The notes below the pieces were generated by a model. The model made no database searches and had not been told where the DNA came from. It worked only from the letters and a program-made list of their open reading frames with translations. Both the position numbers and the translations under genes were made by a program. From NCBI GenBank assembly GCA_021372515.1, contig JAJFUG010000181.1:1-14288 (forward strand): DNA of 14,288 bases, read 5' to 3'. Of this stretch, positions 6,541-13,346 are shown piece after piece; positions within the stretch are counted from its first letter, which is position 1; every line of letters begins with the position of its first letter. This DNA comes from a bacterium (GTDB taxonomy: Bacteria; Gemmatimonadota; Glassbacteria; GWA2-58-10).

Positions 6541-8319
6541 CTACTCCAGCATCCAGAGGTCGCCGCTCTCGCGCACCCCGAAATCGGTGGCCGGGCGGCC
6601 TCGGAAATACTCGCTCAGGCCGTGGGCGCTGCTGTCGGCCCATTCCGGATGGGCCAGCAGCTCGCTCAACGTGGCCAGGCGGCCGTTCTCCGGGTTCACG
6701 AAGAACACCCCCAGCTCGGCGTCCAGCAGAGTCAGACCACCCCGGTACGAAGCCCCGGCCACCCAGTGGTGCGGCCAGCCCCAGGTGTTCGCGGGACCGT
6801 CCTTGTAGCAGAGCACCGCGGCTTTGAACGGCTGGCCCGCGCTGTCCGGTAGGTGGCGGATCAGCTCGCAGAGCAGGTCGGCGTAGGAGTTGCAGAACGC
6901 CGCGCCGCAGCGCAGGGTGCCGGTCGGCCCCAGCGGCTCGTTGACTTTCTCCCCCGAGCCGCTCGAGAGCATCACTCCCGACTGGCAGAGAATGAGGGCC
7001 GCGGCAATCAAACGGGTGTCGTCATCCGCGAAGCGGCGGACGATTATTTCGGCCAGTGGCGCGAACGCGTCCGCCTGGCGCAGGTCGACACGCAGGCTGT
7101 CGCCGCTCAGGAGGGTCAACCCATCCGGCGAGCGCCGGAACGCGGGCAGACGGTCCAGCACGTAGCGGGCCAGTTTCCACTGGTAGTCCGGCTCTCCCGG
7201 GAGCGGACGCGGTGCGCTGAAACCGCCGGTCGGGTTATGGGTCAGCAGGAGGCCGCGTTTCCAGCCCAGAATGTAGCGGCCCCACTCGCGGCCGTCCAGC
7301 CTCAGCACCACCGCGCTTCTCATCAGCTCGTGCGGGTCGATCTCGAACCCGAAAGCAAGCTCCGGCGTCGTGGCCGTGTATTCTTTCTCCTCGAACACGC
7401 CCTGGTAATTGAGCGTGCCCACGCTCACCTTGCGCGGCAGGGCCGCCCCGGGGGCGAACACCAGCCGGCCGGAGTTCTCGCCCCAGGAAAGCGCTCCCAG
7501 CTCCACGGACTGGACCAGGGCCGGAGGCGCGCCCAGATAGAGGTCGCCGAAATAGAGCGGGGCCCAGGCCCGGTTGGAGTCGGGGCACCAGAGGCTCGTT
7601 TCCTCTCCGTGCACGGCGCGGTAGCGGGCCACATTCAGGCCGAGCACTGTCCAGTCGGCGGCGGAGCGCAGCGTATCCGGAAGAGAGATATCGAAGCGAG
7701 CGGTCCAACCGCCGGTATCCAGATGCGCCGCGGCGTTCACTTTGAGATGGCTCGAATCCTCGCGGAAAGCGCGGTCCGGGGACAGGTGGTTCTCGGCGAC
7801 AGTATAGGCCCACTGCTGCAGCCGCCCGCCCGGAGAGAGCGCGATCCGCTCGAAACGGTGGTGGTCGTGGGCCGGGTCGAGGTGCACCTCGATTCTGTCA
7901 TCCGGGAAATAGAAATCGAAATCGCTTTTCATCGACCCTGGCTCGCTCTCCTGGCAACGCACCTCCAGGCGCAGCGTGCGGCCGTCCGTGGCGGCGTACA
8001 GGGCGGTGGCCGCACGCGGGTGCTCGCGGCCGTCCAGGTCCAGCTTGCCGGGAAGCGCCGCCGGGTCGCGGCCGAAACGGTCGCTGAAATTGCCCAGGAA
8101 AGTCAGGTGTTCCAGGTTCGCCCCCAGCGGCACCACCGCCTGCCGTGCTATGGCCGGCGCCTCCGGGCGTAAAGTACCCGGATAGGGCGCGCCTGGCAAA
8201 TCCAGGCGCAGGGTCGGGCCCTGGGCCGGGCAGGGCGCGGCAGCCGTGAACAGGGTCAGCAGCGCGGCCGCGGTCAGTAGCCTTGCACGGCGGAAGGATG
8301 AAAGACGGGCCTTTTCCAT
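6541..8319 (-). CDS. Secreted protein with CBM9-like and transglutaminase-like domains
   Basis: This is a 592-residue exported protein. Residues 1-33 are a signal peptide (RR, then an Ala/Leu core, PCPAQ as likely cleavage region). Residues about 68-262 resemble the family 9 carbohydrate-binding fold used in surface glycan enzymes: LGNFSD, ATDGRTLRLEV, the DDRIEVHLDP strand at 140-149, GGWTARFDISLP at 203-214 and APLYFGDLYL at 253-262. Residues about 470-540 fit a transglutaminase/papain-like core: Cys476 in CNSYADLLCELIRHL, His518 in HHWVAG and Asp533 in LLDAELG, in the order Cys-His-Asp. The middle part (263-440) is not recognised. The ATG at 8319 has GGAG 10 nt upstream; an upstream TTG at 8352 was not chosen. 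It is the last gene of a probable three-gene unit, 69 nt after the sulfatase. Domain calls are from motif reading and are moderately sure. Confidence 0.75.
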   Translation of the reverse strand: MEKARLSSFRRARLLTAAALLTLFTAAAPCPAQGPTLRLDLPGAPYPGTLRPEAPAIARQAVVPLGANLEHLTFLGNFSDRFGRDPAALPGKLDLDGREHPRAATALYAATDGRTLRLEVRCQESEPGSMKSDFDFYFPDDRIEVHLDPAHDHHRFERIALSPGGRLQQWAYTVAENHLSPDRAFREDSSHLKVNAAAHLDTGGWTARFDISLPDTLRSAADWTVLGLNVARYRAVHGEETSLWCPDSNRAWAPLYFGDLYLGAPPALVQSVELGALSWGENSGRLVFAPGAALPRKVSVGTLNYQGVFEEKEYTATTPELAFGFEIDPHELMRSAVVLRLDGREWGRYILGWKRGLLLTHNPTGGFSAPRPLPGEPDYQWKLARYVLDRLPAFRRSPDGLTLLSGDSLRVDLRQADAFAPLAEIIVRRFADDDTRLIAAALILCQSGVMLSSGSGEKVNEPLGPTGTLRCGAAFCNSYADLLCELIRHLPDSAGQPFKAAVLCYKDGPANTWGWPHHWVAGASYRGGLTLLDAELGVFFVNPENGRLATLSELLAHPEWADSSAHGLSEYFRGRPATDFGVRESGDLWMLE

Positions 8320-8353
8320 GGCAATCTCGCTCCGGACCTTAGGGGTAAGCAAC

Positions 8354-8374
8354 GGGGAGGCGCGCTGCCTCCCC
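8354..8374 (-). repeat. Intercistronic hairpin between sulfatase and CBM9/transglutaminase genes
   Basis: GGGGAGGC (8354-8361) and GCCTCCCC (8367-8374) form an 8-bp stem with a 5-nt loop. No T tract follows on the minus strand, so a terminator is unlikely. An mRNA processing or stability element is possible. Confidence 0.4.
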
Positions 8375-8388
8375 CGGCCTAAAAATCT

Positions 8389-9819
8389 CTACTCAAATTT
8401 GAGGTCCGGGTCGCCGGTCTGCAAGCGCAGCTCGTACAGACGGCGGGCCATGGCCTCCTGGACCTCCTTGACCTCCAGCTTGCCGTACAGGTTGTGCAGT
8501 TCCTGGGGGTCAGTCTGAAGGTCGTACAGCTCGAACTCGTGGTCCGGGAAATCGTAGTACTCGATGTATTTCCAGCGTCTGGAGCGCACGCCCTTGTTCG
8601 GACGGACCATGTGCCAGTCGGGGTAAGCATAATACTCGTACAGGAAATCCTCGCGCCAGTCGCAGGGAGTGTCACCCTCCAGCAGAGGCCGCAGGCTGCG
8701 CCCGTCCACCCCGCGCGGGATCATCAGCCCGGCGTAGTCCATGATCGTGGGAGCGAAATCGATGTTCAGGGCGAAGCGGTCAACCACGGTGCCGGGCTTG
8801 ACCCGCCGCGGGTAGCGGATCAGCAGCGGGATGCGCAGCGAGGGCTCGTACATCAGGCGCTTGTCGAAAAAGTCGAACTCACCCAGAAAATAGCCGTTGT
8901 CCGAGGTGAAGATCACCAGAGTGTTGTCGGCCACGCCCAGACGGTCGAGCTCATCCAGGATGCGGCCCACGTTCTCGTCAACCCCCACCAGCACGCGGTG
9001 GTAGTTGCGCATGAACTCCTGCCAGTCCTTGACGTAGGAGTAGGTCCCCTCCCCGCCGATTTTCATGTCCGCCTCGCGCACCGCGCGCGGCTTGCCCTCG
9101 TAGCCGGCGTCAAAGCTGGCCGGCTTCGGGAAAACCACGTCCTTGAACAGGTCCTTGTGCCGCTCGGCCGGGATGCAATGCTGGTGCGGGGTCTTGAACC
9201 AGTGGCAGACAAAGAACGGCTTTTTTTCAGCCGCGGAATTGCGGATGAATTCGAGGGTGTGGTCGGCCAGGATATCCTCGACCCAGCCCTGGTAGACCTT
9301 TTCCGGTTCCTGGTTTTCCTGGATCTTCGGGTCGATGTACTCTCCCTGGCCACGGAAGCCGAAATAGTAGTCGAACACGCGGTCGCGGCCCCAGGGCTTG
9401 TTGTGCCACTTGCCCACGAACGCCGTGCGGTAGCCGCACTCGCGGCGGGCACGCTCCAGGACAGTCACCTCATCCAGCGGGAAAGTGCCCTCGTTGATCC
9501 GCACGCCGTTGTTGTGCGAATACTTGCCGGTCAGGCAGGTGGCGCGGCTGGGGCCGCAGAGGGAGTTGGTGACGAAGCAGTCGGTGAAATAGGCCCCCTC
9601 GCCCGCGATCCGGTCCATGTTGGGGGTCTTGAGGTAGGGGTTCCCGGCCCGGGACAGCGAGTCCCAGCGCTGGTCATCGGTCATGAAAAATATCACGTTG
9701 GGCCGGTCGGCGTTCGGGTCGACCATAGTCGCGGCCTCGGACCGAACCTGCGCCGCCAGGGCGCCCAGGGCCGCGGCAGCCCCGGCCCGGGCGAAATCCC
9801 GCCTCGACATCCTCTCCAT
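8389..9819 (-). CDS. Tat-exported Cys-type sulfatase (family S1)
   Basis: This 476-residue sulfatase hydrolyses sulfate esters, in this setting probably on a glycan outside the cytoplasm. A twin-arginine signal (SRRDFARAG at 5-13, Ala-rich core to about 30) starts the protein. The active-site motif CGPSR (88-92) holds Cys88, which must be converted to formylglycine; GKWH at 136-139 gives Lys137 and His139. Metal ligands are Asp48 and Asp49 in TDDQ and Asp307-Asn308 in TSDNG. His212 and Lys320 (FDKRLMYEPSLRIP) complete the sulfate pocket. Length and order are normal and no key residue is missing. GGAGGAG (9828-9834) lies 8 nt before the ATG. No maturase (FGE or anSME) gene is in the window. 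The gene sits between the propeller and CBM9/transglutaminase genes, same strand. The S1 subfamily and substrate cannot be told by eye. Confidence 0.96.
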   Translation of the reverse strand: MERMSRRDFARAGAAAALGALAAQVRSEAATMVDPNADRPNVIFFMTDDQRWDSLSRAGNPYLKTPNMDRIAGEGAYFTDCFVTNSLCGPSRATCLTGKYSHNNGVRINEGTFPLDEVTVLERARRECGYRTAFVGKWHNKPWGRDRVFDYYFGFRGQGEYIDPKIQENQEPEKVYQGWVEDILADHTLEFIRNSAAEKKPFFVCHWFKTPHQHCIPAERHKDLFKDVVFPKPASFDAGYEGKPRAVREADMKIGGEGTYSYVKDWQEFMRNYHRVLVGVDENVGRILDELDRLGVADNTLVIFTSDNGYFLGEFDFFDKRLMYEPSLRIPLLIRYPRRVKPGTVVDRFALNIDFAPTIMDYAGLMIPRGVDGRSLRPLLEGDTPCDWREDFLYEYYAYPDWHMVRPNKGVRSRRWKYIEYYDFPDHEFELYDLQTDPQELHNLYGKLEVKEVQEAMARRLYELRLQTGDPDLKFE

Positions 9820-9856
9820 CTGTCTTTCTCCTCCGGCTGAGCTTCAGGGATGGAAA

Positions 9857-9875
9857 CCGGCCCGCAAGAGGCCGG
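9857..9875 (-). terminator. Weak terminator-like hairpin after the kelch-like gene
   Basis: CCGGCC (9857-9862) and GGCCGG (9870-9875) form a 6-bp stem with a 7-nt loop, followed on the minus strand by TTTCC. The short T run suggests at most partial termination between the propeller and sulfatase genes. Confidence 0.3.
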
Positions 9876-9914
9876 CTCCCGGCTCGATGGAACATGCTGT
9901 CAAATCATGCATTT

Positions 9915-11030
9915 TCAACGATAGCGGAAAGCCCAGACCCGCAGCCGGTCCCCGCTGTCGCGGGACTTTTCGAAGTGCAGGAACACGTTGCGCGTCGGGT
10001 CGTACTGCATGAGGAAATTCATGCCGTACAGCTCGGGGGATTCGATCTGCAGCCGCTCCCAGCGACAGCCCTGGCTGTGGTAGATAAAGGTCACCGACCG
10101 GCCGGTGGGGTTGAAGTACTGGTCCTGGTAGTCGTTGGCCAGGTAGAGCAGCACGTGGTTGCGCGTATCGTAGGCCACGGCCGCGCCGTGTGCCGGAAGG
10201 GTGCTCCCCTCGACCGGGGTGACATTCCATCTGTGGACAGAGGAATCGTAGGCGTAGAGCGTGGTGTCGCCGCTGTTGTTGCCCAGAAGAAGCACCCGGC
10301 GGGCGAAACTGTCGTAGACCGGATTGAGTTCCCAGCCCGGTTTGCTGGGGGCGTTGTATAGCACCCAGCGCCCGGCGGCGCGGTCGAGCTCCCAGGTCGA
10401 GGTGCCGTTGTGGGCCAGCATCACCCTGCGCTCCGGGTCGAACACGGTGCCGCAGGCGAACACGTTGGGCGCCCCGGTCTCCAGGCGCTGCCAGGCTCTG
10501 GTGTCCGGGTCGTACTCCCAGTGCGAGGGCTTGAGGCTCACCCACCAGTTGGGCCCCGTAAACATCGGGAAGCGCTCCTGGGGCTCGAACCGCGCGTGCA
10601 GCGGCCCGCTCACCACCACCACCCGGCCCACGGTGGGGTCCCAGTCCACATCGCCGAAAGTGTGCATGGCCCAGGGTCGGCCGCTTTCGGTCACACACTG
10701 GCTGTCGGGGAGGATGCGGTAGCCGCTCTTGGGGTCCTGCTCGTAATCGCGGCTCCAGGTGAGGCTCTCCAGGTCCAGCCGCCAGACCGAGTTGGACTCG
10801 CCGTTCTCCAGGGGCGTGGGCGCGTGGGTGTCCGAACCGATAAACAGCACCAGGCCCTTTTCCGGGACTATCGCCGCCCCGCCGTGGAACACCTTGGGCG
10901 CAGCCTCGCCCGTGGTGGGCAGGCTCACCCAGCGCCCGGCAGGCAGCGAGTCCCAATCGAACGCCCGGGCGGGCCGGGTCGCAGTCAGGCCGAGCAGCAG
11001 ACAGCAGAGAACACAGGCGCGCAGGATCAT
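9915..11030 (-). CDS. Secreted kelch-like beta-propeller protein
   Basis: This 371-residue protein starts with a signal peptide (residues 1-23, cleavage likely after ARA). The rest is built of repeated blades of the kelch or galactose-oxidase type: a hydrophobic strand, an acidic turn, then a strand ending in a Trp. Examples are HGGAAIVPEKGLVLFIG (49-65), SVWRLDLESLTW (81-92), HWEYDPDTRAWQRLE (170-184), GTSTWELDRAAGRWVLY (209-225), LYAYDSSVHRWNV (258-270) and HGAAVAYDTRNHVLLYL (281-297). No catalytic motif is visible, so a binding or scaffold role is as likely as an enzyme. GGAG (11037-11040) sits 6 nt before the ATG. It is the first gene of the probable unit with the sulfatase and CBM9/transglutaminase genes. 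An operator-like palindrome lies at 11091-11116 upstream. Confidence 0.82.
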   Translation of the reverse strand: MILRACVLCCLLLGLTATRPARAFDWDSLPAGRWVSLPTTGEAAPKVFHGGAAIVPEKGLVLFIGSDTHAPTPLENGESNSVWRLDLESLTWSRDYEQDPKSGYRILPDSQCVTESGRPWAMHTFGDVDWDPTVGRVVVVSGPLHARFEPQERFPMFTGPNWWVSLKPSHWEYDPDTRAWQRLETGAPNVFACGTVFDPERRVMLAHNGTSTWELDRAAGRWVLYNAPSKPGWELNPVYDSFARRVLLLGNNSGDTTLYAYDSSVHRWNVTPVEGSTLPAHGAAVAYDTRNHVLLYLANDYQDQYFNPTGRSVTFIYHSQGCRWERLQIESPELYGMNFLMQYDPTRNVFLHFEKSRDSGDRLRVWAFRYR

Positions 11031-11051
11031 GAGTTTCTCCAGAGAATAGTA

Positions 11052-11059
11052 TTAGTCGC
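11052..11059 (+). repeat. Third half-site copy near the kelch-like gene start
   Basis: TTAGTCGC is identical to the left edge of the palindrome at 11091-11098, in direct orientation 39 bp away. It lies 22-29 bp upstream of the propeller ATG, where a bound protein could block expression. Confidence 0.35.
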
Positions 11060-11090
11060 CTGAACGGCCGAGAGGGAATTCCACGCCACC

Positions 11091-11116
11091 TTAGTCGCAC
11101 ATATCTGTACGACCAA
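11091..11116. promoter_or_regulatory. Operator-like near-palindrome upstream of the kelch-like/sulfatase unit
   Basis: The arms TTAGTCGCACA (11091-11101) and TGTACGACCAA (11106-11116) are reverse complements at 9 of 11 positions around the 4-bp centre TATC. In minus-strand RNA both mismatches become G-U pairs, so an 11-bp hairpin in the propeller leader is also possible. It lies 61-86 bp upstream of the propeller ATG. A binding protein is not identified. Confidence 0.45.
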
Positions 11117-11164
11117 TACCCCGCTATTATTCACTCCCCGGGCCGCGGGGGCAAGGTTTATGGC

Positions 11165-11196
11165 ATGGCCGGTGAACAGGCGGCCTTTTCGGCCAT
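11165..11196. repeat. Inverted repeat flanking the AT-rich island
   Basis: ATGGCCG (11165-11171) and CGGCCAT (11190-11196) are perfect reverse complements. An internal CGGCC (11181-11185) can pair instead with GGCCG (11167-11171), leaving TTTT after it on the plus strand. Alternative pairings and a short T run make a weak plus-strand terminator conceivable. Confidence 0.3.
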
Positions 11197-11228
11197 ACCC
11201 TTGAAAAAAACTGGAAAGATGTTTTATT

Positions 11229-11256
11229 TTGACTTGAATATCCTTTTATCTTTATT
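11229..11256 (+). promoter_or_regulatory. Candidate promoter for the small-protein/DUF1858 unit
   Basis: TTGACT (11229-11234, 5 of 6 to the -35 consensus) is followed by a 16-nt spacer and TTTATT (11251-11256, 4 of 6 but lacking the key second A). A second candidate starts with TTGAAA at 11201. The AT-rich surroundings support a promoter somewhere here, not this exact one. Confidence 0.3.
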
Positions 11257-11440
11257 GAGCGGCGGCCTGAAAATCCCTTCCCCGGGTCTTTCACGAAAAA
11301 CACTGCCGCCTCCGCTGGCGGGTTGTGCCACCAAGGACTTCGATGCATACTGAAAAAGGCATTCTGTTCCCGAGGCCAGGTGGAAAATAAGCTCCTCGCA
11401 CCCGGGGAACAACTCTTTCAACCTCAGGGTCGGAATTCAA

Positions 11441-11671
11441 ATGAGCGGGCGGATCGACAACCATGCCCTGCGGATCATGACACTTGGGGAGATCATCACC
11501 CGTCTGCACGACGGCGCGGACTCGGAGATTGTCAAGCCCCTGCCGGCCTTGACCGTGCGCGAGACCGACTCCACCCGGATCGCATCCATGGAGCAGGAGC
11601 TTTCGCCTCAGCGGGGACTGCGTGGCGAACGCCGTCTGTTCGAATACGACAACCTGGAAAATGGAGATTGA
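11441..11671 (+). CDS. Small protein of unknown function, 76 residues
   Basis: I do not recognise this protein. It is soluble-looking, without a signal peptide, membrane segment or cysteine. An N-terminal helix-like part (HALRIMTLGEIITRLHD, 8-24) is followed by a polar, charged tail rich in Glu and Arg (RETDSTRIASMEQELS, 40-55). A weak AGGG (11426-11429) lies 11 nt before the ATG. The stop codon is only 2 nt before the ATG of the DUF1858-type gene, and the ribosome site of that gene lies inside this one, so the two are almost certainly co-transcribed and probably translationally coupled. The coupling is the main support for it being real. Confidence 0.6.
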   Translation: MSGRIDNHALRIMTLGEIITRLHDGADSEIVKPLPALTVRETDSTRIASMEQELSPQRGLRGERRLFEYDNLENGD

Positions 11672-11673
11672 GA

Positions 11674-11964
11674 ATGAGAAGGAACATTCCGATAACGCCC
11701 CAGACCAAGGTGGCCGAGTTGCTGGATGCCTATCCCGGACTGGAGGCCAAGTTGCTCTCCGCGGTGCCGGCTTTCGAGAAGCTGAACAACCCGGTGCTGC
11801 GCAAGACTATCGCCCGGATGGCCACCCTGGAGAACGCCGCCAACATGGCCGGCCTGCCGGTGGATAAGCTGATCGCCGCGCTGCGAAAGCATGTCGGGCA
11901 GACAGAGACGCCGGAGACGGCCCGGCCGGAGGAAAAGACGGATGGCGGAAGCCCGGCCGTTTAA
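11674..11964 (+). CDS. DUF1858-type small protein lacking cysteines
   Basis: This 96-residue protein has the DUF1858-like pattern: ITPQTKVAELLDAYPGLEAKLL (7-28), then NNPVLRKTIARMATLENAANMAGLPVDKLIAALRKHV (38-74), a compact helical unit. Residues 76-96 are a polar Pro/Glu/Thr-rich tail that looks disordered. Some family members carry a redox CxxC; this one has no cysteine, so a disulfide role is excluded. Relatives occur beside hemerythrin, DUF438 or DUF2249 proteins and are thought to be binding or sensing modules, but the function is unknown. GGAG (11663-11666) is 7 nt before the ATG. The gene follows the 76-residue gene after 2 nt. Its TAA stop lies in the loop of a hairpin at 11950-11974. 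It converges on the epimerase gene. Confidence 0.8.
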   Translation: MRRNIPITPQTKVAELLDAYPGLEAKLLSAVPAFEKLNNPVLRKTIARMATLENAANMAGLPVDKLIAALRKHVGQTETPETARPEEKTDGGSPAV

Positions 11965-11974
11965 CGGCCGGGCT
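11950..11974 (+). repeat. Hairpin holding the stop codon of the DUF1858-type gene in its loop
   Basis: AGCCCGGCCG (11950-11959) and CGGCCGGGCT (11965-11974) form a perfect 10-bp stem with a 5-nt loop TTTAA that contains the TAA stop (11962-11964). No T tract follows, so it is not a classical terminator; it may still slow RNA polymerase or protect the 3' end. Confidence 0.55.
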
Positions 11975-12114
11975 AAGCTGCGCAGAGGCCAGGGCGGCGC
12001 CAGGCCTGGATGCGGATGAGAGTAAAAACCGGTCTGGCCAACGGTCCCTGTGTGATGGATTAGCGCCCCGAAAAACGGGAGCGTGGCGTGGAGCGGAATA
12101 GACTCCCCGACGGC

Positions 12115-13056
12115 TCAGAGATTTTCCTCGCGGAACCAGCGCACGAAACGTTCGATCCCCTCCTGGATCCCTACTTTGGGACAGTAGCCCAGGTTTCCGG
12201 AGGCGTGGGAGATATCGGCGTAGGTGACCGACGGGTCACCGGGCTGGTCGGGCAGACGTTCGATCACGGCCGGAAGGCCCACCGCTTTCTCGATCGTGGC
12301 GATCAGTCGCCCCAGCTCCACCGGGCTGCTGTCGCCCAGATTGTAGGTCTCCAGGCTGAAATCGCTCTCCACCACGGCCAGGATGCCCTCCACGATGTCC
12401 GTAACGAAAGTGTAGTCCCGCCGGCTGGAGCCGTCCCCGAACAGCTTGATCGTCTCGCCGCGCATCACCCGCCGCACGAACTTGTGGATCGCCATATCCG
12501 GCCGCTGGCGCGGGCCGTAGACCGTGAAAAAGCGAAGCATGGCCACGTTCAAGCCGTAGAGGTAGTTCCAGTTGCGGCAGAGCAGCTCGCCGGTGCGCTT
12601 GCTCACCCCGTAGGGCGAAATGGGATTCAGGGGTCCTTCCTCCCGGAACGGAATCTCACCGCTGTCGCCGTAGACCGAGGAGGAGGAGCCGAAGACGAAC
12701 TTGCCCACCCCGCTGTCACGGGCGGCCTCCAGCAGGTTCAGGGTGCCGTTGACATTGATGTCCATGTAGAGCTGGGGCTGCTCGAGCGACAGGCGCACTC
12801 CCGGCTGGGCCGCCAGGTGGATAACCGTGTCGAAACGGTGCTCGATGCACAACTGGCGGATGAATTCGCGGTCGCGGATATCACCCTCGACCAGGGTGTA
12901 GCCGGGACGGGCCAGAAGGGCGGCCACGTTGCGCCGTTTGCGTTGCGGGTCGTAGTAATCGCAGAAATTGTCCAGGCAGACCACCCGCCGTCCACGTTCC
13001 AGCAGGCGCTCAGAGAGAGTCGAACCGATAAAACCGGCCCCGCCGGTGATCAGCAT
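12115..13056 (-). CDS. NAD-dependent nucleotide-sugar epimerase, UDP-glucuronate 4-epimerase-like
   Basis: This 313-residue extended short-chain dehydrogenase probably interconverts UDP-glucuronate and UDP-galacturonate in the cytoplasm for surface-polysaccharide synthesis. The NAD-binding GGAGFIG is at 5-11 and the adenosine-binding acid follows in CLDNFCDYYDP (27-37), a form typical of UDP-glucuronate epimerases. The catalytic set is SSSSVYG (124-130), Tyr149 and Lys153 (SPYGVSK). RFFTVYGPRQRPDMA (175-189) is the characteristic substrate segment. The ATG at 13056 puts the glycine motif at the very N-terminus as usual, with AGGGG 8 nt upstream; longer starts up to 13305 only add non-family sequence. 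A TATAAT box upstream (13132-13137) suits this strand. The gene is divergent from wlbA/wbpB. UDP-glucose 4-epimerase activity is the main alternative. Confidence 0.9.
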   Translation of the reverse strand: MLITGGAGFIGSTLSERLLERGRRVVCLDNFCDYYDPQRKRRNVAALLARPGYTLVEGDIRDREFIRQLCIEHRFDTVIHLAAQPGVRLSLEQPQLYMDINVNGTLNLLEAARDSGVGKFVFGSSSSVYGDSGEIPFREEGPLNPISPYGVSKRTGELLCRNWNYLYGLNVAMLRFFTVYGPRQRPDMAIHKFVRRVMRGETIKLFGDGSSRRDYTFVTDIVEGILAVVESDFSLETYNLGDSSPVELGRLIATIEKAVGLPAVIERLPDQPGDPSVTYADISHASGNLGYCPKVGIQEGIERFVRWFREENL

Positions 13057-13105
13057 CTTCCAGTCCCCTGTCCAGAAGGTTTGGTTCCACTGCGCTTGAT
13101 TTCGC

Positions 13106-13122
13106 CGGGAGCTTTCCTCCCG
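13106..13122 (-). repeat. Small hairpin in the epimerase mRNA leader
   Basis: CGGGAG (13106-13111) and CTCCCG (13117-13122) form a 6-bp stem with a 5-nt loop. If transcription starts near 13125 it would be at the extreme 5' end of the mRNA, a position where stem-loops can protect against decay. Confidence 0.35.
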
Positions 13123-13131
13123 AAAAGTTAC

Positions 13132-13137
13132 ATTATA
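13132..13137 (-). promoter_or_regulatory. Candidate -10 element for the epimerase gene
   Basis: On the minus strand this reads TATAAT, a perfect -10. No good -35 is found at 16-18 nt; the nearest TTGCCA (13159-13164) is 21 nt away. The leader would be about 70 nt. Confidence 0.4.
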
Positions 13138-13340
13138 AGATAACACGCGCAATCGTTGTGGCAAGGTTCTCGGAGGGCCGCTACCGGGTGCTTTTCGCCG
13201 GCTGGCATCCGAATTGCAGACCCTGTTTCTGTTGTAGCTTAAGCGCAGAATATTTTGTATATTCCGGGCTACCGATTCCATTCTGACGGTATATTTTGCC
13301 CCCATGGCCGAACAGGACAGGTTCCAAGCGGGGCGGTGAC

Positions 13341-13346
13341 AGGAGG
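13341..13346 (+). promoter_or_regulatory. Strong ribosome binding site deciding the GTG start of wlbA
   Basis: A full AGGAGG lies 6 nt before the GTG at 13353. No in-frame ATG lies between this site and the family's N-terminal FALIGVAGYIAPRHL segment, so GTG is the start. Confidence 0.8.

Larger units (their letters stand above)
11031..11440. other. Intergenic region between the divergent kelch-like and small-protein genes
   Basis: No convincing gene is seen in these 410 bases; the short frames present have no good ribosome site or protein-like composition. The region holds an operator-like palindrome (11091-11116), a related half-site (11052-11059), an inverted repeat (11165-11196) and an AT-rich island (11201-11260, 15 of 60 bases G or C) that includes candidate promoter elements. 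Confidence 0.6.

Noticed and set aside
6853-8172. Plus-strand open frame of 439 codons
   Set aside because: Antisense to the CBM9/transglutaminase-like gene; Arg/Gln/Val-rich without recognisable domains.
8494-9840. Plus-strand open frame of 448 codons
   Set aside because: Antisense to the sulfatase, whose catalytic motifs leave no doubt about the coding strand.
11366-11410. Inverted repeat GTTCCC/GGGAAC upstream of the 76-residue gene
   Set aside because: Only 6 bp pair cleanly across a long loop; this is expected by chance in such sequence.
11127-11421. Short frames of 62-73 codons on both strands in the intergenic region
   Set aside because: They cross the AT-rich island, have no good ribosome sites and no protein-like pattern.
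12063-12086. Possible terminator hairpin after the epimerase gene
   Set aside because: Only a 6-bp stem with a wobble pair and no T tract beyond it on the minus strand.
12088-13143. Plus-strand open frame of 351 codons
   Set aside because: Antisense to the epimerase, which has complete catalytic motifs.
13057-13305. Extended N-terminus of the epimerase
   Set aside because: The glycine-rich NAD motif normally starts within a few residues of the N-terminus, and the extension contains the promoter-like TATAAT box.
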